From Streptomyces sp. NBC_00223 (GTDB taxonomy: Bacteria > Actinomycetota > Actinomycetes > Streptomycetales > Streptomycetaceae), in the NCBI RefSeq assembly GCF_036199905.1, contig NZ_CP108109.1, positions 7,010,501 to 7,074,500 on the forward strand: a DNA stretch of 64,000 bases. Direction: 5' to 3'. The position numbers and the translations under genes are program-made. The number at the start of each line of letters is the position of its first letter. Position 1 is the first letter of the stretch. Below, piece by piece: positions 40,114-47,809 of this stretch. Under the pieces are notes generated by a model. The model made no database searches. It saw only the letters and a list, made by a program, of their open reading frames with translations, and had not been told where the DNA came from.

Positions 40114-40851
40114 GTGGCGCTCAAGAACATCCCGGACTCCGGTTACTCCGACGACGACGGCTCCGCGTCCCCGGAACTGGCCGCCGCCCTCGCCGCCTAC
40201 GCCGAGGACCGCGCCGCCGAGGCCGCCGTACTCGCCGCCCTGCATACCGCCCGGCTGCTGGTCCCGGTCGTGGCCGTGCTCGGCGAGACGGAGACCGGCC
40301 CGGACGGGCTGCGCCGGGAGAAGACCAGCGACATGGCCGTGCCGACCATCCAGGCCCCGGACGGCAGGCGCGCGCTGCCCGCCTTCACCTCCACCGCCGC
40401 GCTGGCCCGCTGGCGCCCGGAGGCCCGCCCGGTCGCCGTACCGCTGCGGCAGGCGCTCCAGGCCCTCGCGCACGAAGGCGCCGACACGCTGCTGATCGAC
40501 CTCGCCGGGCCGGTGACGTACGAGCTGACCGGCCCCGAGCTGCGGGCCGCCTCGCTGGGTCCCGGCCGCCGTGACCCGCTGGAGGACCCGGCCGTACGGG
40601 AGGCGCTGCGGGCCGCGACCGCCGCCGAGCCGGGGGTCGTACGGGCCCATCTGATCGCCGGGCAGCCGGGCAGCGACGGCACGCTGGGCCTGGTGCTCGC
40701 CCCGGACGCGGACGTGACGGCGACCGGCGGCCGGATCGCCGCGGCGCTGGCCGCCGACGAGGTGCTGCGCGGCGCCCTGGTCCAGGGCCTCGACCTGGCC
40801 CTGCTGCCGCCGGACGCGGCCGTGGCGGCGGAGCCGTTCTTCACGCGCTGA
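40114..40851 (+). CDS. SseB-family protein
   Basis: A 245-aa protein of the SseB family (named for enhanced serine sensitivity in E. coli): LVPVVAVLGETETG, then PAFTSTAALARWRPEARPVAVP and LLIDLAGPVTYEL. GTG start. The family has no defined enzymatic activity; in Streptomyces it appears as a single gene in this chromosomal neighbourhood. The 199 bases after it contain GC-rich inverted segments that may terminate it, and then the aquaporin promoter region. Confidence 0.82.
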   Translation: MALKNIPDSGYSDDDGSASPELAAALAAYAEDRAAEAAVLAALHTARLLVPVVAVLGETETGPDGLRREKTSDMAVPTIQAPDGRRALPAFTSTAALARWRPEARPVAVPLRQALQALAHEGADTLLIDLAGPVTYELTGPELRAASLGPGRRDPLEDPAVREALRAATAAEPGVVRAHLIAGQPGSDGTLGLVLAPDADVTATGGRIAAALAADEVLRGALVQGLDLALLPPDAAVAAEPFFTR

Positions 40852-41050
40852 GCCGGTACCGGCCGGTCGTCAGACGGTACGCCGGGGCCCGTACCGGCCG
40901 CCGGCCAGGCGGTACGCCCGCCCGTACACCGGCCGACACGCCCGGCGTCCGGCGCGGCCACCGTGAGTGCCAAGATCGGCTCAAGATGTGACATTCACCC
41001 CATAGCCCCACAATGACGAGTGTCCGCAGCGCTCGTTACGTGGAGGTCCG

Positions 41051-41860
41051 ATGGACATCGACAAGCGCCTCGTCACCTGTGAATTCCTCGGCACGCTCCT
41101 GCTGGTCTTCATCGGCGTCGGTACGGCCGTGCTGACCGGTGAGTACATCGGCACCCTGGGCATCGCGCTGGCCTTCGGCCTGGTGATGCTGGCGCTCGCC
41201 TACGCGATCGGCCCGATCTCCGGCTCCCACATCAACCCGGCCGTGACCCTGGGCATGCTGCTGGCCGGGCGGATCGGCCGGCGCCAGGCGGTCGAGTACT
41301 GGGTCGCCCAGTTCGCGGGCGCCATCGTGGGTTCCGCGCTGCTCTTCCTCATCGCCAAGCAGGTGCCGGGCCTCAAGACGCACGGGCACTTCGGCACCAA
41401 TGGATACGGATACCGGTCGGCGGTGGGCATCAACATCTTCGGCGCCTTTGTCACCGAGGTGATCCTGACGTTCCTCTTCGTCTTCGTGGTGCTCGCGGTC
41501 ACCCACCGGGTCGCCGTCGTGGGCTTCGACGGCCTGCCCATCGGCATGGCGCTCGCGGTGGTCCACCTGGTCGGCATCCCGCTGACCGGCACGTCCGTGA
41601 ACCCGGCGCGGAGCCTGGGCCCGGCGCTCTTCGCCGGCGGACCGGCGCTCGCCCAGCTGTGGCTGTTCATCGTGGCGCCGCTGGTCGGCGGGGCGATCGC
41701 GGCGGTGGTGCAGCAGTTCTCGCACCCGTTCATGTCGGCGATGTGGGCCGCCAGGTCCGGCGCGGTCGAGGCGGAGTCGGCGGTGCGGGCCGAGCAGACC
41801 GAGGACGGGGAGACGGGAAGCGGCGGGACCGGGACCGGCGAGGGCGAGGGCGACAAGTGA
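41051..41860 (+). CDS. MIP-family channel (aquaporin)
   Basis: A 269-aa six-helix channel with both NPA loops: SGSHINPAVT after TM2 and GTSVNPARSLGPA after TM5. The residues around the NPA boxes and the compact loops favour an aquaporin-type water channel over a glycerol facilitator. ATG follows GTGGAGG. A hydrophilic Glu/Gly tail of about 30 residues ends the protein. Convergent with the DUF1844 gene. Confidence 0.93.
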   Translation: MDIDKRLVTCEFLGTLLLVFIGVGTAVLTGEYIGTLGIALAFGLVMLALAYAIGPISGSHINPAVTLGMLLAGRIGRRQAVEYWVAQFAGAIVGSALLFLIAKQVPGLKTHGHFGTNGYGYRSAVGINIFGAFVTEVILTFLFVFVVLAVTHRVAVVGFDGLPIGMALAVVHLVGIPLTGTSVNPARSLGPALFAGGPALAQLWLFIVAPLVGGAIAAVVQQFSHPFMSAMWAARSGAVEAESAVRAEQTEDGETGSGGTGTGEGEGDK

Positions 41861-41978
41861 GCCACGCCCGCGGCCGGTACGGACGCGCCCGACGCACGCC
41901 GGTGAGCCCGGCGCCCGTGAGCCCCGCGACCACACCCGCGCCCGCGAGCCCCGCGCCCGTACCCCTGACGCCGGAGCC

Positions 41979-42371
41979 TCAGCCGAAGACCGGCCCCGTG
42001 TACTTCTCGCCCGGCCCCTGCCCGGGCTCGTCCGGCACCAGGGACGCCTCGCGGAAGGCCAGCTGGAGCGACTTGAGCCCGTCCCGCAGGGGAGCGGCGT
42101 GGTACGAGCCGATCTCCGTCGCGCTCGCCGTGACCAGACCCGCCAGCGCCTGGATGAGCTTGCGCGCCTCGTCGAGGTCCTTGTGCTCGGCGCCCTCCTC
42201 GGCCAGACCCAGGTTCACCGCGGCGGAGCTCATCAGGTGCACGGCGACCGTCGTGATCACCTCGACCGCCGGGACGTCTGCGATGTCGCGGGTCAGGGTG
42301 TCGAAGTCGGGCGCGGGGGAGCCGGGGCCTGCGTCGGGGCCGGGGGCGGAAGGGGCGGGTGCGTCACTCAT
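41979..42371 (-). CDS. DUF1844 protein
   Basis: A 130-aa protein: a Pro/Ala-rich lead, then the conserved helical domain (VPAVEVITTVAVHLMSSAAVNLGL, LDEARKLIQALAGLVTAS read in pieces). It lies next to infC and diverges from it, an arrangement common in Streptomyces. Function unknown. A longer frame reaches 42452, but the ATG at 42371 gives the family start and leaves room for the infC promoter. Confidence 0.85.
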   Translation of the reverse strand: MSDAPAPSAPGPDAGPGSPAPDFDTLTRDIADVPAVEVITTVAVHLMSSAAVNLGLAEEGAEHKDLDEARKLIQALAGLVTASATEIGSYHAAPLRDGLKSLQLAFREASLVPDEPGQGPGEKYTGPVFG

Positions 42372-42400
42372 ACGCCACACGATATGCCCCGTCCGGCCGA

Positions 42401-42430
42401 TTACTGCCTCCGGGCGGGCGCTGCTATGCT
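42401..42430 (+). promoter_or_regulatory. Likely infC operon promoter
   Basis: TTACTG (42401) and TATGCT (42425) are 18 bases apart, a good vegetative-sigma match in GC-rich DNA. Transcription from here gives a leader of about 290 bases that contains the attenuator hairpin. Confidence 0.5.
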
Positions 42431-42612
42431 GGGGAAACGACCGGTCGGACACCCGTGTGTCCGGCCACCAAGTGGAGGCTCCGATCTCCCACCTGCTCGA
42501 CCGATCGCGGTCGACGGGTCCCGGTCAGACGGCTCGGATCGGCATGACCGCCGATCGGAGGCCGTCCGATGCGCCCCGCGGAATAACGCGGCGGTGCTCC
42601 CGGTTGTGAGGA

Positions 42613-42643
42613 GCCCCGCCTGTGTCCCGTACGGGGCGTTTTT
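42613..42643 (+). terminator. Attenuator-type terminator in the infC leader
   Basis: GCCCCG (42613) and CGGGGC (42632) arms are followed at once by G and five T residues, a true U-tract terminator and rare in this genome. It lies inside the leader, 86 bases before the infC start, so it should act as a transcription attenuator. Autogenous leader control of infC-rpmI-rplT is known in other bacteria. Confidence 0.65.
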
Positions 42644-42728
42644 GACGTCTTGGGTACGGGGTCGCACGTAAAGAGACTCATGCGCGGCTGTCGGCCAGTC
42701 AGCCGCGTGGTGCAACCGAGGAGGCCCC

Positions 42729-43394
42729 ATCAGCGCCGAGCCCCGCATCAACGACCGGATTCGCGTTCCCGAGGTGCGACTTGTCGGTCCCAGTGGCGAG
42801 CAGGTCGGTATCGTGCCGCTTGCCAAGGCCCTGGAACTCGCGCAGGAGTACGACCTCGACCTGGTCGAGGTCGCGGCGAACGCCCGTCCGCCCGTGTGCA
42901 AGCTCATGGACTACGGGAAGTTCAAGTACGAGTCGGCCATGAAGGCCCGTGAGGCGCGCAAGAACCAGGCGCACACGGTCATCAAGGAGATGAAGCTCCG
43001 GCCGAAGATCGACCCGCACGACTACGACACCAAAAAGGGTCACGTCGTCCGGTTCCTCAAGCAGGGCGACAAGGTCAAGATCACGATCATGTTCCGTGGT
43101 CGCGAGCAGTCCCGGCCGGAGCTCGGCTACCGGCTGCTGCAGCGGCTCGCGGAGGACGTCCAGGACCTCGGCTTCATCGAGTCGAACCCCAAGCAGGACG
43201 GCCGGAACATGATCATGGTTCTCGGTCCGCACAAGAAGAAGACCGAGGCCATGGCCGAGGCCCGCGAGGCGCAGGCCGCCCGCAAGGCGATCCGCCAGGG
43301 TGACACCGGTGAGTCGTCGGCCGAGGACTCGGCCGACGAGACCTCCGGTCAGGACGCCGACCAGGGTGTCGACACCCCGGCCGACGCCGGCTGA
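42729..43394 (+). CDS. infC: Translation initiation factor IF-3
   Basis: A 221-aa IF-3 that binds the 30S subunit and checks start-codon selection. The family N-terminus (ISAEPRINDRIRVPEVRLVG) can only be read if translation begins at ATC 42729, preceded by the strong site GAGGAGG four bases away; the first ATG/GTG in frame is too late. E. coli infC uses the similarly rare AUU, through which IF-3 represses itself. The N-domain, a Lys-rich linker (KAREARKNQAH) and the C-domain (KVKITIMFRGREQ, NMIMVLGP) are complete. An acidic C-terminal tail (DSADETSGQDAD) is an actinobacterial feature. Confidence 0.95.
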   Translation: MSAEPRINDRIRVPEVRLVGPSGEQVGIVPLAKALELAQEYDLDLVEVAANARPPVCKLMDYGKFKYESAMKAREARKNQAHTVIKEMKLRPKIDPHDYDTKKGHVVRFLKQGDKVKITIMFRGREQSRPELGYRLLQRLAEDVQDLGFIESNPKQDGRNMIMVLGPHKKKTEAMAEAREAQAARKAIRQGDTGESSAEDSADETSGQDADQGVDTPADAG

Positions 43395-43409
43395 GGACGA
43401 GCAGGGAAC

Positions 43410-43434
43410 ACCCGGAGCCCCCCAGGCTCCGGGT
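43410..43434 (+). promoter_or_regulatory. Hairpin between infC and rpmI
   Basis: Perfect 10-bp arms (ACCCGGAGCC and complement) around five bases, 15 bases after the infC stop. It may be a partial terminator or an RNA-processing signal within the operon. Confidence 0.6.
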
Positions 43435-43510
43435 CGGTAATGCAGAACTGACGCTCTCCGTGCGCCCAACCGGCCGCCGGGAGGGCCAGCGACGAGGAGA
43501 CCACGGCGCC

Positions 43511-43705
43511 ATGCCGAAGAACAAGACGCACAGCGGTACCAGCAAGCGCTTCAAGATCACCGGCTCCGGCAAGGTGCTGCGCGAGCGCGCCGGCAAGCGC
43601 CACCTGCTTGAGCACAAGCCCTCCAGCAAGACGCGGGCGCTCACCGGCACGGTCGAGGTCGCCAAGGCCGACGTCAAGAAGATCAAGAAGCTTCTCGGCA
43701 AGTGA
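43511..43705 (+). CDS. rpmI: 50S ribosomal protein L35
   Basis: A 64-aa, strongly basic ribosomal protein with the family pattern MPKNKTHSGTSKRFK and RHLLEHKPSSKTR. GACGAGGAG upstream sets the start. It lies between infC and rplT in the conserved operon order. Confidence 0.98.
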   Translation: MPKNKTHSGTSKRFKITGSGKVLRERAGKRHLLEHKPSSKTRALTGTVEVAKADVKKIKKLLGK

Positions 43706-43709
43706 CGTC

Positions 43710-43730
43710 CGCGCCCCCGACCGGGGCGCG
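43710..43730 (+). promoter_or_regulatory. Short hairpin between rpmI and rplT
   Basis: CGCGCCCC and GGGGCGCG arms with a five-base loop in the 98-base gap. It may adjust the ratio of the two proteins or be a processing site. Confidence 0.4.
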
Positions 43731-43803
43731 CGTTCCGTACCGGGACCCCATTCGCTTTCGGCCCGCGTGAGTTCCCCCGCGGTCCCCTAGAAGGAGTTAT
43801 CAA

Positions 43804-44187
43804 GTGGCACGCGTCAAGAGGGCAGTCAACGCCCACAAGAAGCGCAGGGCGATCCTCGAGCAGGCCAGCGGTTACCGCGGTCAGCGTTCGCGCCTGTACC
43901 GCAAGGCCAAGGAGCAGGTCACCCACTCCCTGGTCTACAACTACAACGACCGCAAGAAGCGCAAGGGCGACTTCCGTCAGCTGTGGATCCAGCGGATCAA
44001 CGCCGCGGCCCGCGCCAACGGCATCACCTACAACCGCTTCATCCAGGGTCTGAAGGCCGCCAACGTCGAGGTGGACCGCAAGATCCTCGCCGAGCTGGCC
44101 GTCAACGACGCCAACGCCTTCGCGACCCTCGTCGAGGTGGCCCAGAAGGCGCTGCCCAGCGACGTCAACGCCCCCAAGGCGGCGTGA
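43804..44187 (+). CDS. rplT: 50S ribosomal protein L20
   Basis: A 127-aa ribosomal protein that binds 23S rRNA early in assembly and in several bacteria represses its own operon. The N-terminus ARVKRAVNAHKKRRAILEQA and SLVYNYNDRKKRKGDFRQLW are diagnostic. GTG start follows AAGGAG by seven bases. Confidence 0.98.
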   Translation: MARVKRAVNAHKKRRAILEQASGYRGQRSRLYRKAKEQVTHSLVYNYNDRKKRKGDFRQLWIQRINAAARANGITYNRFIQGLKAANVEVDRKILAELAVNDANAFATLVEVAQKALPSDVNAPKAA

Positions 44188-44215
44188 CGCCCGCACCCCG
44201 TGCGAGTGCGGCCCC

Positions 44216-44247
44216 GGGCCCGCGGGTGGTGTGTCCCCTGCGGGCCC
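44216..44247 (+). terminator. Possible terminator after rplT
   Basis: GGGCCCGC (44216) and GCGGGCCC (44240) arms around a 16-base loop, 28 bases after the stop. The rest of the gap to 44412 is GC-rich without further clear structure. Confidence 0.45.
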
Positions 44248-44412
44248 GTGGTCTGTCCGGACCCGCCGGGCCGGGGGCGTACGACGCGTCGGCCCGCGTA
44301 CGGCCCGGCGGCCCCCGTACAGCCCGCCCGCCGCGCGCCCGCGCCCGGCGGCGAAGGACCGGGCCGGCTGACGGCCGCCGCCGTCCCCTGCGATCGTGAA
44401 GCGAGTACCCCC

Positions 44413-45270
44413 ATGGCCACGCCCGACCTGACGTCCCTGCGGTCCGCGCGCGTCACCGCCGCCCACCGGCTGGCCAGGCGCAGCTTCCGCGGCAAGGAGC
44501 GTCGCTTCCTCGCCGAGGGCCCGCAGGCCGTACGGGAGGCCGTCGCGCACCCCGGCGGCCCGGCCGGACGCACCCTCGTGGAGCTCTACGCCACGCCCGA
44601 GGCCGCCGAGCGCCACGCCGACCTGGTGGCCGGCGCCCGCGCGGCCGGCGCCCAGGTGCTCACCGCGACCCCCGAGGTGGTGGCGGAGATCTCCGACACC
44701 GTCACCCCGCAGGGCCTGGTCGGTATCTGCCGCTTCCTGGACTCGCCCTTCGACGCGGTCCTCGCCGCCCGCCCCCGCCTGGTCGCCGTGCTCGCCCACG
44801 TCCGCGACCCCGGCAACGCCGGTACGGTGCTGCGCTGCGCCGACGCCGCCGGCGCCGACGCGGTGATCCTCACCGACGCCTCGGTCGACCTGTACAACCC
44901 CAAGGCCGTCCGCGCCTCGGCCGGCAGCCTCTTCCATCTGCCGGTCGCCGTCGGCGTGCCCGTCGCGGACGCGGTGGCGGGGCTGCGCGCCGCGGGGGTA
45001 CGGGTGCTGGCCGCCGACGGCGCGGGCGACCGCGACCTGGACGCCGAGCTGGACGAGGGCACCATGAACGGCCCCACCGCCTGGATCTTCGGCAACGAGG
45101 CGTGGGGCCTGCCCGAGGAGACCAGGGCGCTGGCGGACGATGTCGTGCGCGTCCCGATCCACGGCCGGGCGGAAAGTCTCAACCTCGCCACGGCCGCCGC
45201 GGTGTGCCTCTACGCCTCCGCCCGGCAGCAGCGTGCGCCCGGAGGGTGCCGCAGCGTCACATCGACCTAG
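44413..45270 (+). CDS. SpoU/TrmH-family RNA methyltransferase
   Basis: A 285-aa 2'-O-ribose methyltransferase of the SPOUT class. The N-terminal substrate-binding domain (SFRGKERRFLAEGPQAVREA) precedes the knot domain, where AHVRDPGNAGTVLRCADAAG, IFGNEAWGLPEE and IPIHG-like VPIHGRAESLNLATAAAV bind S-adenosylmethionine. It methylates rRNA or tRNA; the exact nucleotide is not readable. ATG at 44413 is chosen; an open frame from 44200 runs through the likely terminator. Confidence 0.93.
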   Translation: MATPDLTSLRSARVTAAHRLARRSFRGKERRFLAEGPQAVREAVAHPGGPAGRTLVELYATPEAAERHADLVAGARAAGAQVLTATPEVVAEISDTVTPQGLVGICRFLDSPFDAVLAARPRLVAVLAHVRDPGNAGTVLRCADAAGADAVILTDASVDLYNPKAVRASAGSLFHLPVAVGVPVADAVAGLRAAGVRVLAADGAGDRDLDAELDEGTMNGPTAWIFGNEAWGLPEETRALADDVVRVPIHGRAESLNLATAAAVCLYASARQQRAPGGCRSVTST

Positions 45271-45310
45271 TAGGGTGGCGTCCCGGGGGCCCTGAAAGGG
45301 GGGTGGCGGG

Positions 45311-46468
45311 TTGGACACAATGCCGCAGAACAGTGTGCGTGGCACGCTCGCGGGTCGGTCCGCGGAACCGGCCGGTCCCGACCTCCACCCGCTGGGTCCC
45401 GACCTCCATCCGCTGGGTCTCGACCTGGACGACCTGCCCGACGGCCTTGTCGTCGCCGACGAGCTCGGCCGGGTGATCTCCTTCAACGCCGCCGCCGCGA
45501 AGATCACCGCGCTGCGCTCCGCGGACGTGCTGGGCCGCCACATCGAGCAGGTCCTGCCGCTCGAAGACCTCGAAGGCCGCCGCTGGTGGCAGGTCACCGA
45601 CCCCTACGGCGGCATCGCGATCCGGATCGGCCAGCCCGAGCGCAATCTGCTGCTCCCCGGCGGGCGTGAGGTGCTGGTCGCCGCCCGCTACGTACGCGAG
45701 CGCCCCTCGGGCCCGCTGCGCCGCCTGGTGGTCACCCTGCGCGGCACCGAGGCCCGGCGCCGTACCGAGCGCAGCCACGCCGAGCTGATCGCCACCGTCG
45801 CCCATGAACTGCGCTCGCCGCTGACCTCCGTCAAGGGCTTCACCGCGACCCTGCTCGCCAAGTGGGAGCGCTTCACCGAGGACCAGAAGAAGCTGATGCT
45901 GGAGACCGTCGACGCCGACGCCAACCGGGTCACCCGGCTGATCGCCGAGCTGCTCGACATCTCCCGGATCGACTCCGGCCGGCTCGAAGTGCACCGCCAG
46001 CCGGTCGACATGGCCGCCGCCGTACGGCACCACGTGGACGCCCATGTGGCCGCCGGGCAGCCGGCCGACCGGTTCGCGGTGCGGGTCAGCGGGCCGCTGC
46101 CCTCGCTGTGGGCCGACTCCGACAAGGTCGACCAGATCCTCGGCAACCTGCTGGAAAACGCGGTGCGCCACGGCGAGGGGACTGTCACCATCGAGGTGGC
46201 GCCCGCCTCCTCCCCGCGCGAGCGGGGGTGCCTGTGCACCGCGGTCACCGTGAGCGACGAGGGTCCCGGCATCCCGGAGGAATCGATGGGCCGAGTCTTC
46301 ACCCGCTTCTGGCGGGGCAGCAAGCGCGGCGGCACCGGCCTGGGCCTGTACATCGTCAAGGGCATCGTGGAGGCCCACGGCGGCACCATCGCGGTCGGCC
46401 GCGCCCCCGGCGGCGGCGCCGAATTCCGATTTACCCTGCCCGTCGGGGCCCCCGCGTTCCTCAGCTGA
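45311..46468 (+). CDS. Soluble PAS-domain sensor histidine kinase
   Basis: A 385-aa kinase without transmembrane segments. A PAS domain (DGLVVADELGRVISFNAAAAKI) is followed by HisKA with the phospho-acceptor His in VAHELRSPLTSVKGF, and an ATPase domain with N-box LLENAVRHGEG, G1 DEGPGIPEE and G2 GTGLGLYIVKG. No response regulator gene is adjacent. TTG at 45311 has GGGGGG seven bases upstream; ATG at 45320 is less well placed. The N-terminus contains a tandem repeat (GPDLHPL twice). Confidence 0.9.
   Translation: MDTMPQNSVRGTLAGRSAEPAGPDLHPLGPDLHPLGLDLDDLPDGLVVADELGRVISFNAAAAKITALRSADVLGRHIEQVLPLEDLEGRRWWQVTDPYGGIAIRIGQPERNLLLPGGREVLVAARYVRERPSGPLRRLVVTLRGTEARRRTERSHAELIATVAHELRSPLTSVKGFTATLLAKWERFTEDQKKLMLETVDADANRVTRLIAELLDISRIDSGRLEVHRQPVDMAAAVRHHVDAHVAAGQPADRFAVRVSGPLPSLWADSDKVDQILGNLLENAVRHGEGTVTIEVAPASSPRERGCLCTAVTVSDEGPGIPEESMGRVFTRFWRGSKRGGTGLGLYIVKGIVEAHGGTIAVGRAPGGGAEFRFTLPVGAPAFLS
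45374..45436 (+). repeat. 21-bp tandem repeat inside the sensor kinase gene
   Basis: Two nearly identical 21-base units (45374-45394 and 45395-45415, one mismatch) and a diverged third (45416-45436) encode GPDLHPL, GPDLHPL and GLDLDDL just before the PAS domain. Copy number may vary between strains. Confidence 0.6.
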
Positions 46469-46549
46469 GCCGTCACCGGCCGCGGGAACAGCACAGGAGC
46501 CGCCCGGCGGGCGCCACCGCCTGCGAGGAGTACGGTTCCGCGAGGCCAG

Positions 46550-46555
46550 TAGACT
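46550..46555 (+). promoter_or_regulatory. Possible -10 for pheST
   Basis: TAGACT sits 133 bases before pheS in the 219-base gap after the sensor kinase. No good -35 is seen at 17-18 bases. I found no T-box or leader peptide with phenylalanine codons in the gap. Confidence 0.3.
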
Positions 46556-46687
46556 CAGCCTTTGGCATGTGTCAGGTCGGATGGAGCCGCGCCTCCCCAC
46601 AGAGCCGTCGGCCGGGGAGTCATCGCCCCGGAGCCGCCGGCCCGGGAGGGACCCCCACCCCCATTGTCCATATCGAAACGGGAAGAG

Positions 46688-47809
46688 ATGTCGGCACCGA
46701 ATAAGTCGTACGACCCAGTCGAGGTCGAGGCGTTGAAGCCGGAGCAGATCGAGCGCATGCGCGAAGAGGCGCTCGCCGCGATCTCCGGCGCCGCCGACCT
46801 GGACGCGCTCGCCCATGTCAAGACCGCGCACACCGGCGGCACCTCGCCGCTCGCGCTCGCCAACCGCGAGATCGGCGCGCTGCCCCCCCAGGCCAAGGCC
46901 GAGGCGGGCAAGCGCGTCGGCCAGGCCCGCGGCGCCGTCAACCAGGCGCTCGCCGCCCGGCAGCGCGAGCTGGAGGCCGAGCGCGACGCCCGGGTGCTGG
47001 TCGAGGAGGCGGTGGACGTCACCCTGCCGTACGACCGCGTCCCGGCCGGTGCCCGGCACCCGCTGACCACGCTCTCGGACCGCATCGAGGACGTCTTCGT
47101 CGCCATGGGCTACGAGGTCGCCGAGGGCCCCGAGGTCGAGGCCGAGTGGTTCAACTTCGACGCGCTGAACTTCCCGCCCGACCACCCGGCCCGCGAGACC
47201 CAGGACACCTTCTTCGTCCAGGGGCCCGAGGGCCAGGAGCAGTCCGGGATCGTGCTGCGCACCCACACCTCGCCGGTGCAGATCCGCGCGCTGCTCGACC
47301 GCGAGCCGCCGGTCTATGTCATCGCGCCCGGCCGGGTCTACCGCTCCGACGAGCTGGACGCCACCCACACCCCGGTGTTCATGCAGGTCGAGCTGCTGGC
47401 CGTGGACGAGGGCCTGACCATGGCCGACCTCAAGGGCACCCTGGACCACCTGGTCGTCTCGCTCTTCGGCGAGGGCATGAAGACCCGGCTGCGGCCGAAC
47501 CACTTCCCCTTCACCGAGCCGTCCGCCGAGATGGACATGGTCTGCTACGTCTGCCGCGGCGAGTCGGTCGGCAACCCCGACCGCCCCTGCCGCACCTGCT
47601 CCTCCGAGGGCTGGATCGAGCTGGGCGGCTGCGGCATGGTCAACCCCAAGGTGCTCACGGCCTGCGGGGTGGACCCGCGGAAGTACAGCGGTTTCGCCTT
47701 CGGCTTCGGCATCGAGCGGATGCTCATGTTCCGCCACAACGTCGAGGACATGCGAGACATCGTCGAGGGTGACGTGCGGTTCACCCTTCCGTTCGGGATG
47801 GAGATCTGA
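46688..47809 (+). CDS. pheS: Phenylalanine--tRNA ligase alpha subunit
   Basis: A 373-aa class II aminoacyl-tRNA synthetase subunit. The N-terminal coiled coil (EQIERMREEALAAIS; NQALAARQRELEAERDA) binds tRNA; motif 2 is visible around RPNHFPFTEPSAEMDM and motif 3 in GFGIERMLMFRH. Three further cysteine-containing strands (VCYVCRGE, RPCRTC) suggest a metal knot, as in other actinobacterial PheS. The start at MSAPNKSYDP matches the family; an open frame from 46562 is noncoding. Its stop overlaps pheT as TGATG. Confidence 0.97.
   Translation: MSAPNKSYDPVEVEALKPEQIERMREEALAAISGAADLDALAHVKTAHTGGTSPLALANREIGALPPQAKAEAGKRVGQARGAVNQALAARQRELEAERDARVLVEEAVDVTLPYDRVPAGARHPLTTLSDRIEDVFVAMGYEVAEGPEVEAEWFNFDALNFPPDHPARETQDTFFVQGPEGQEQSGIVLRTHTSPVQIRALLDREPPVYVIAPGRVYRSDELDATHTPVFMQVELLAVDEGLTMADLKGTLDHLVVSLFGEGMKTRLRPNHFPFTEPSAEMDMVCYVCRGESVGNPDRPCRTCSSEGWIELGGCGMVNPKVLTACGVDPRKYSGFAFGFGIERMLMFRHNVEDMRDIVEGDVRFTLPFGMEI

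Noticed and set aside
46469..46687. T-box or Phe leader peptide before pheS
   Set aside because: No T-box core sequence and no short ORF rich in TTC/TTT codons could be found.
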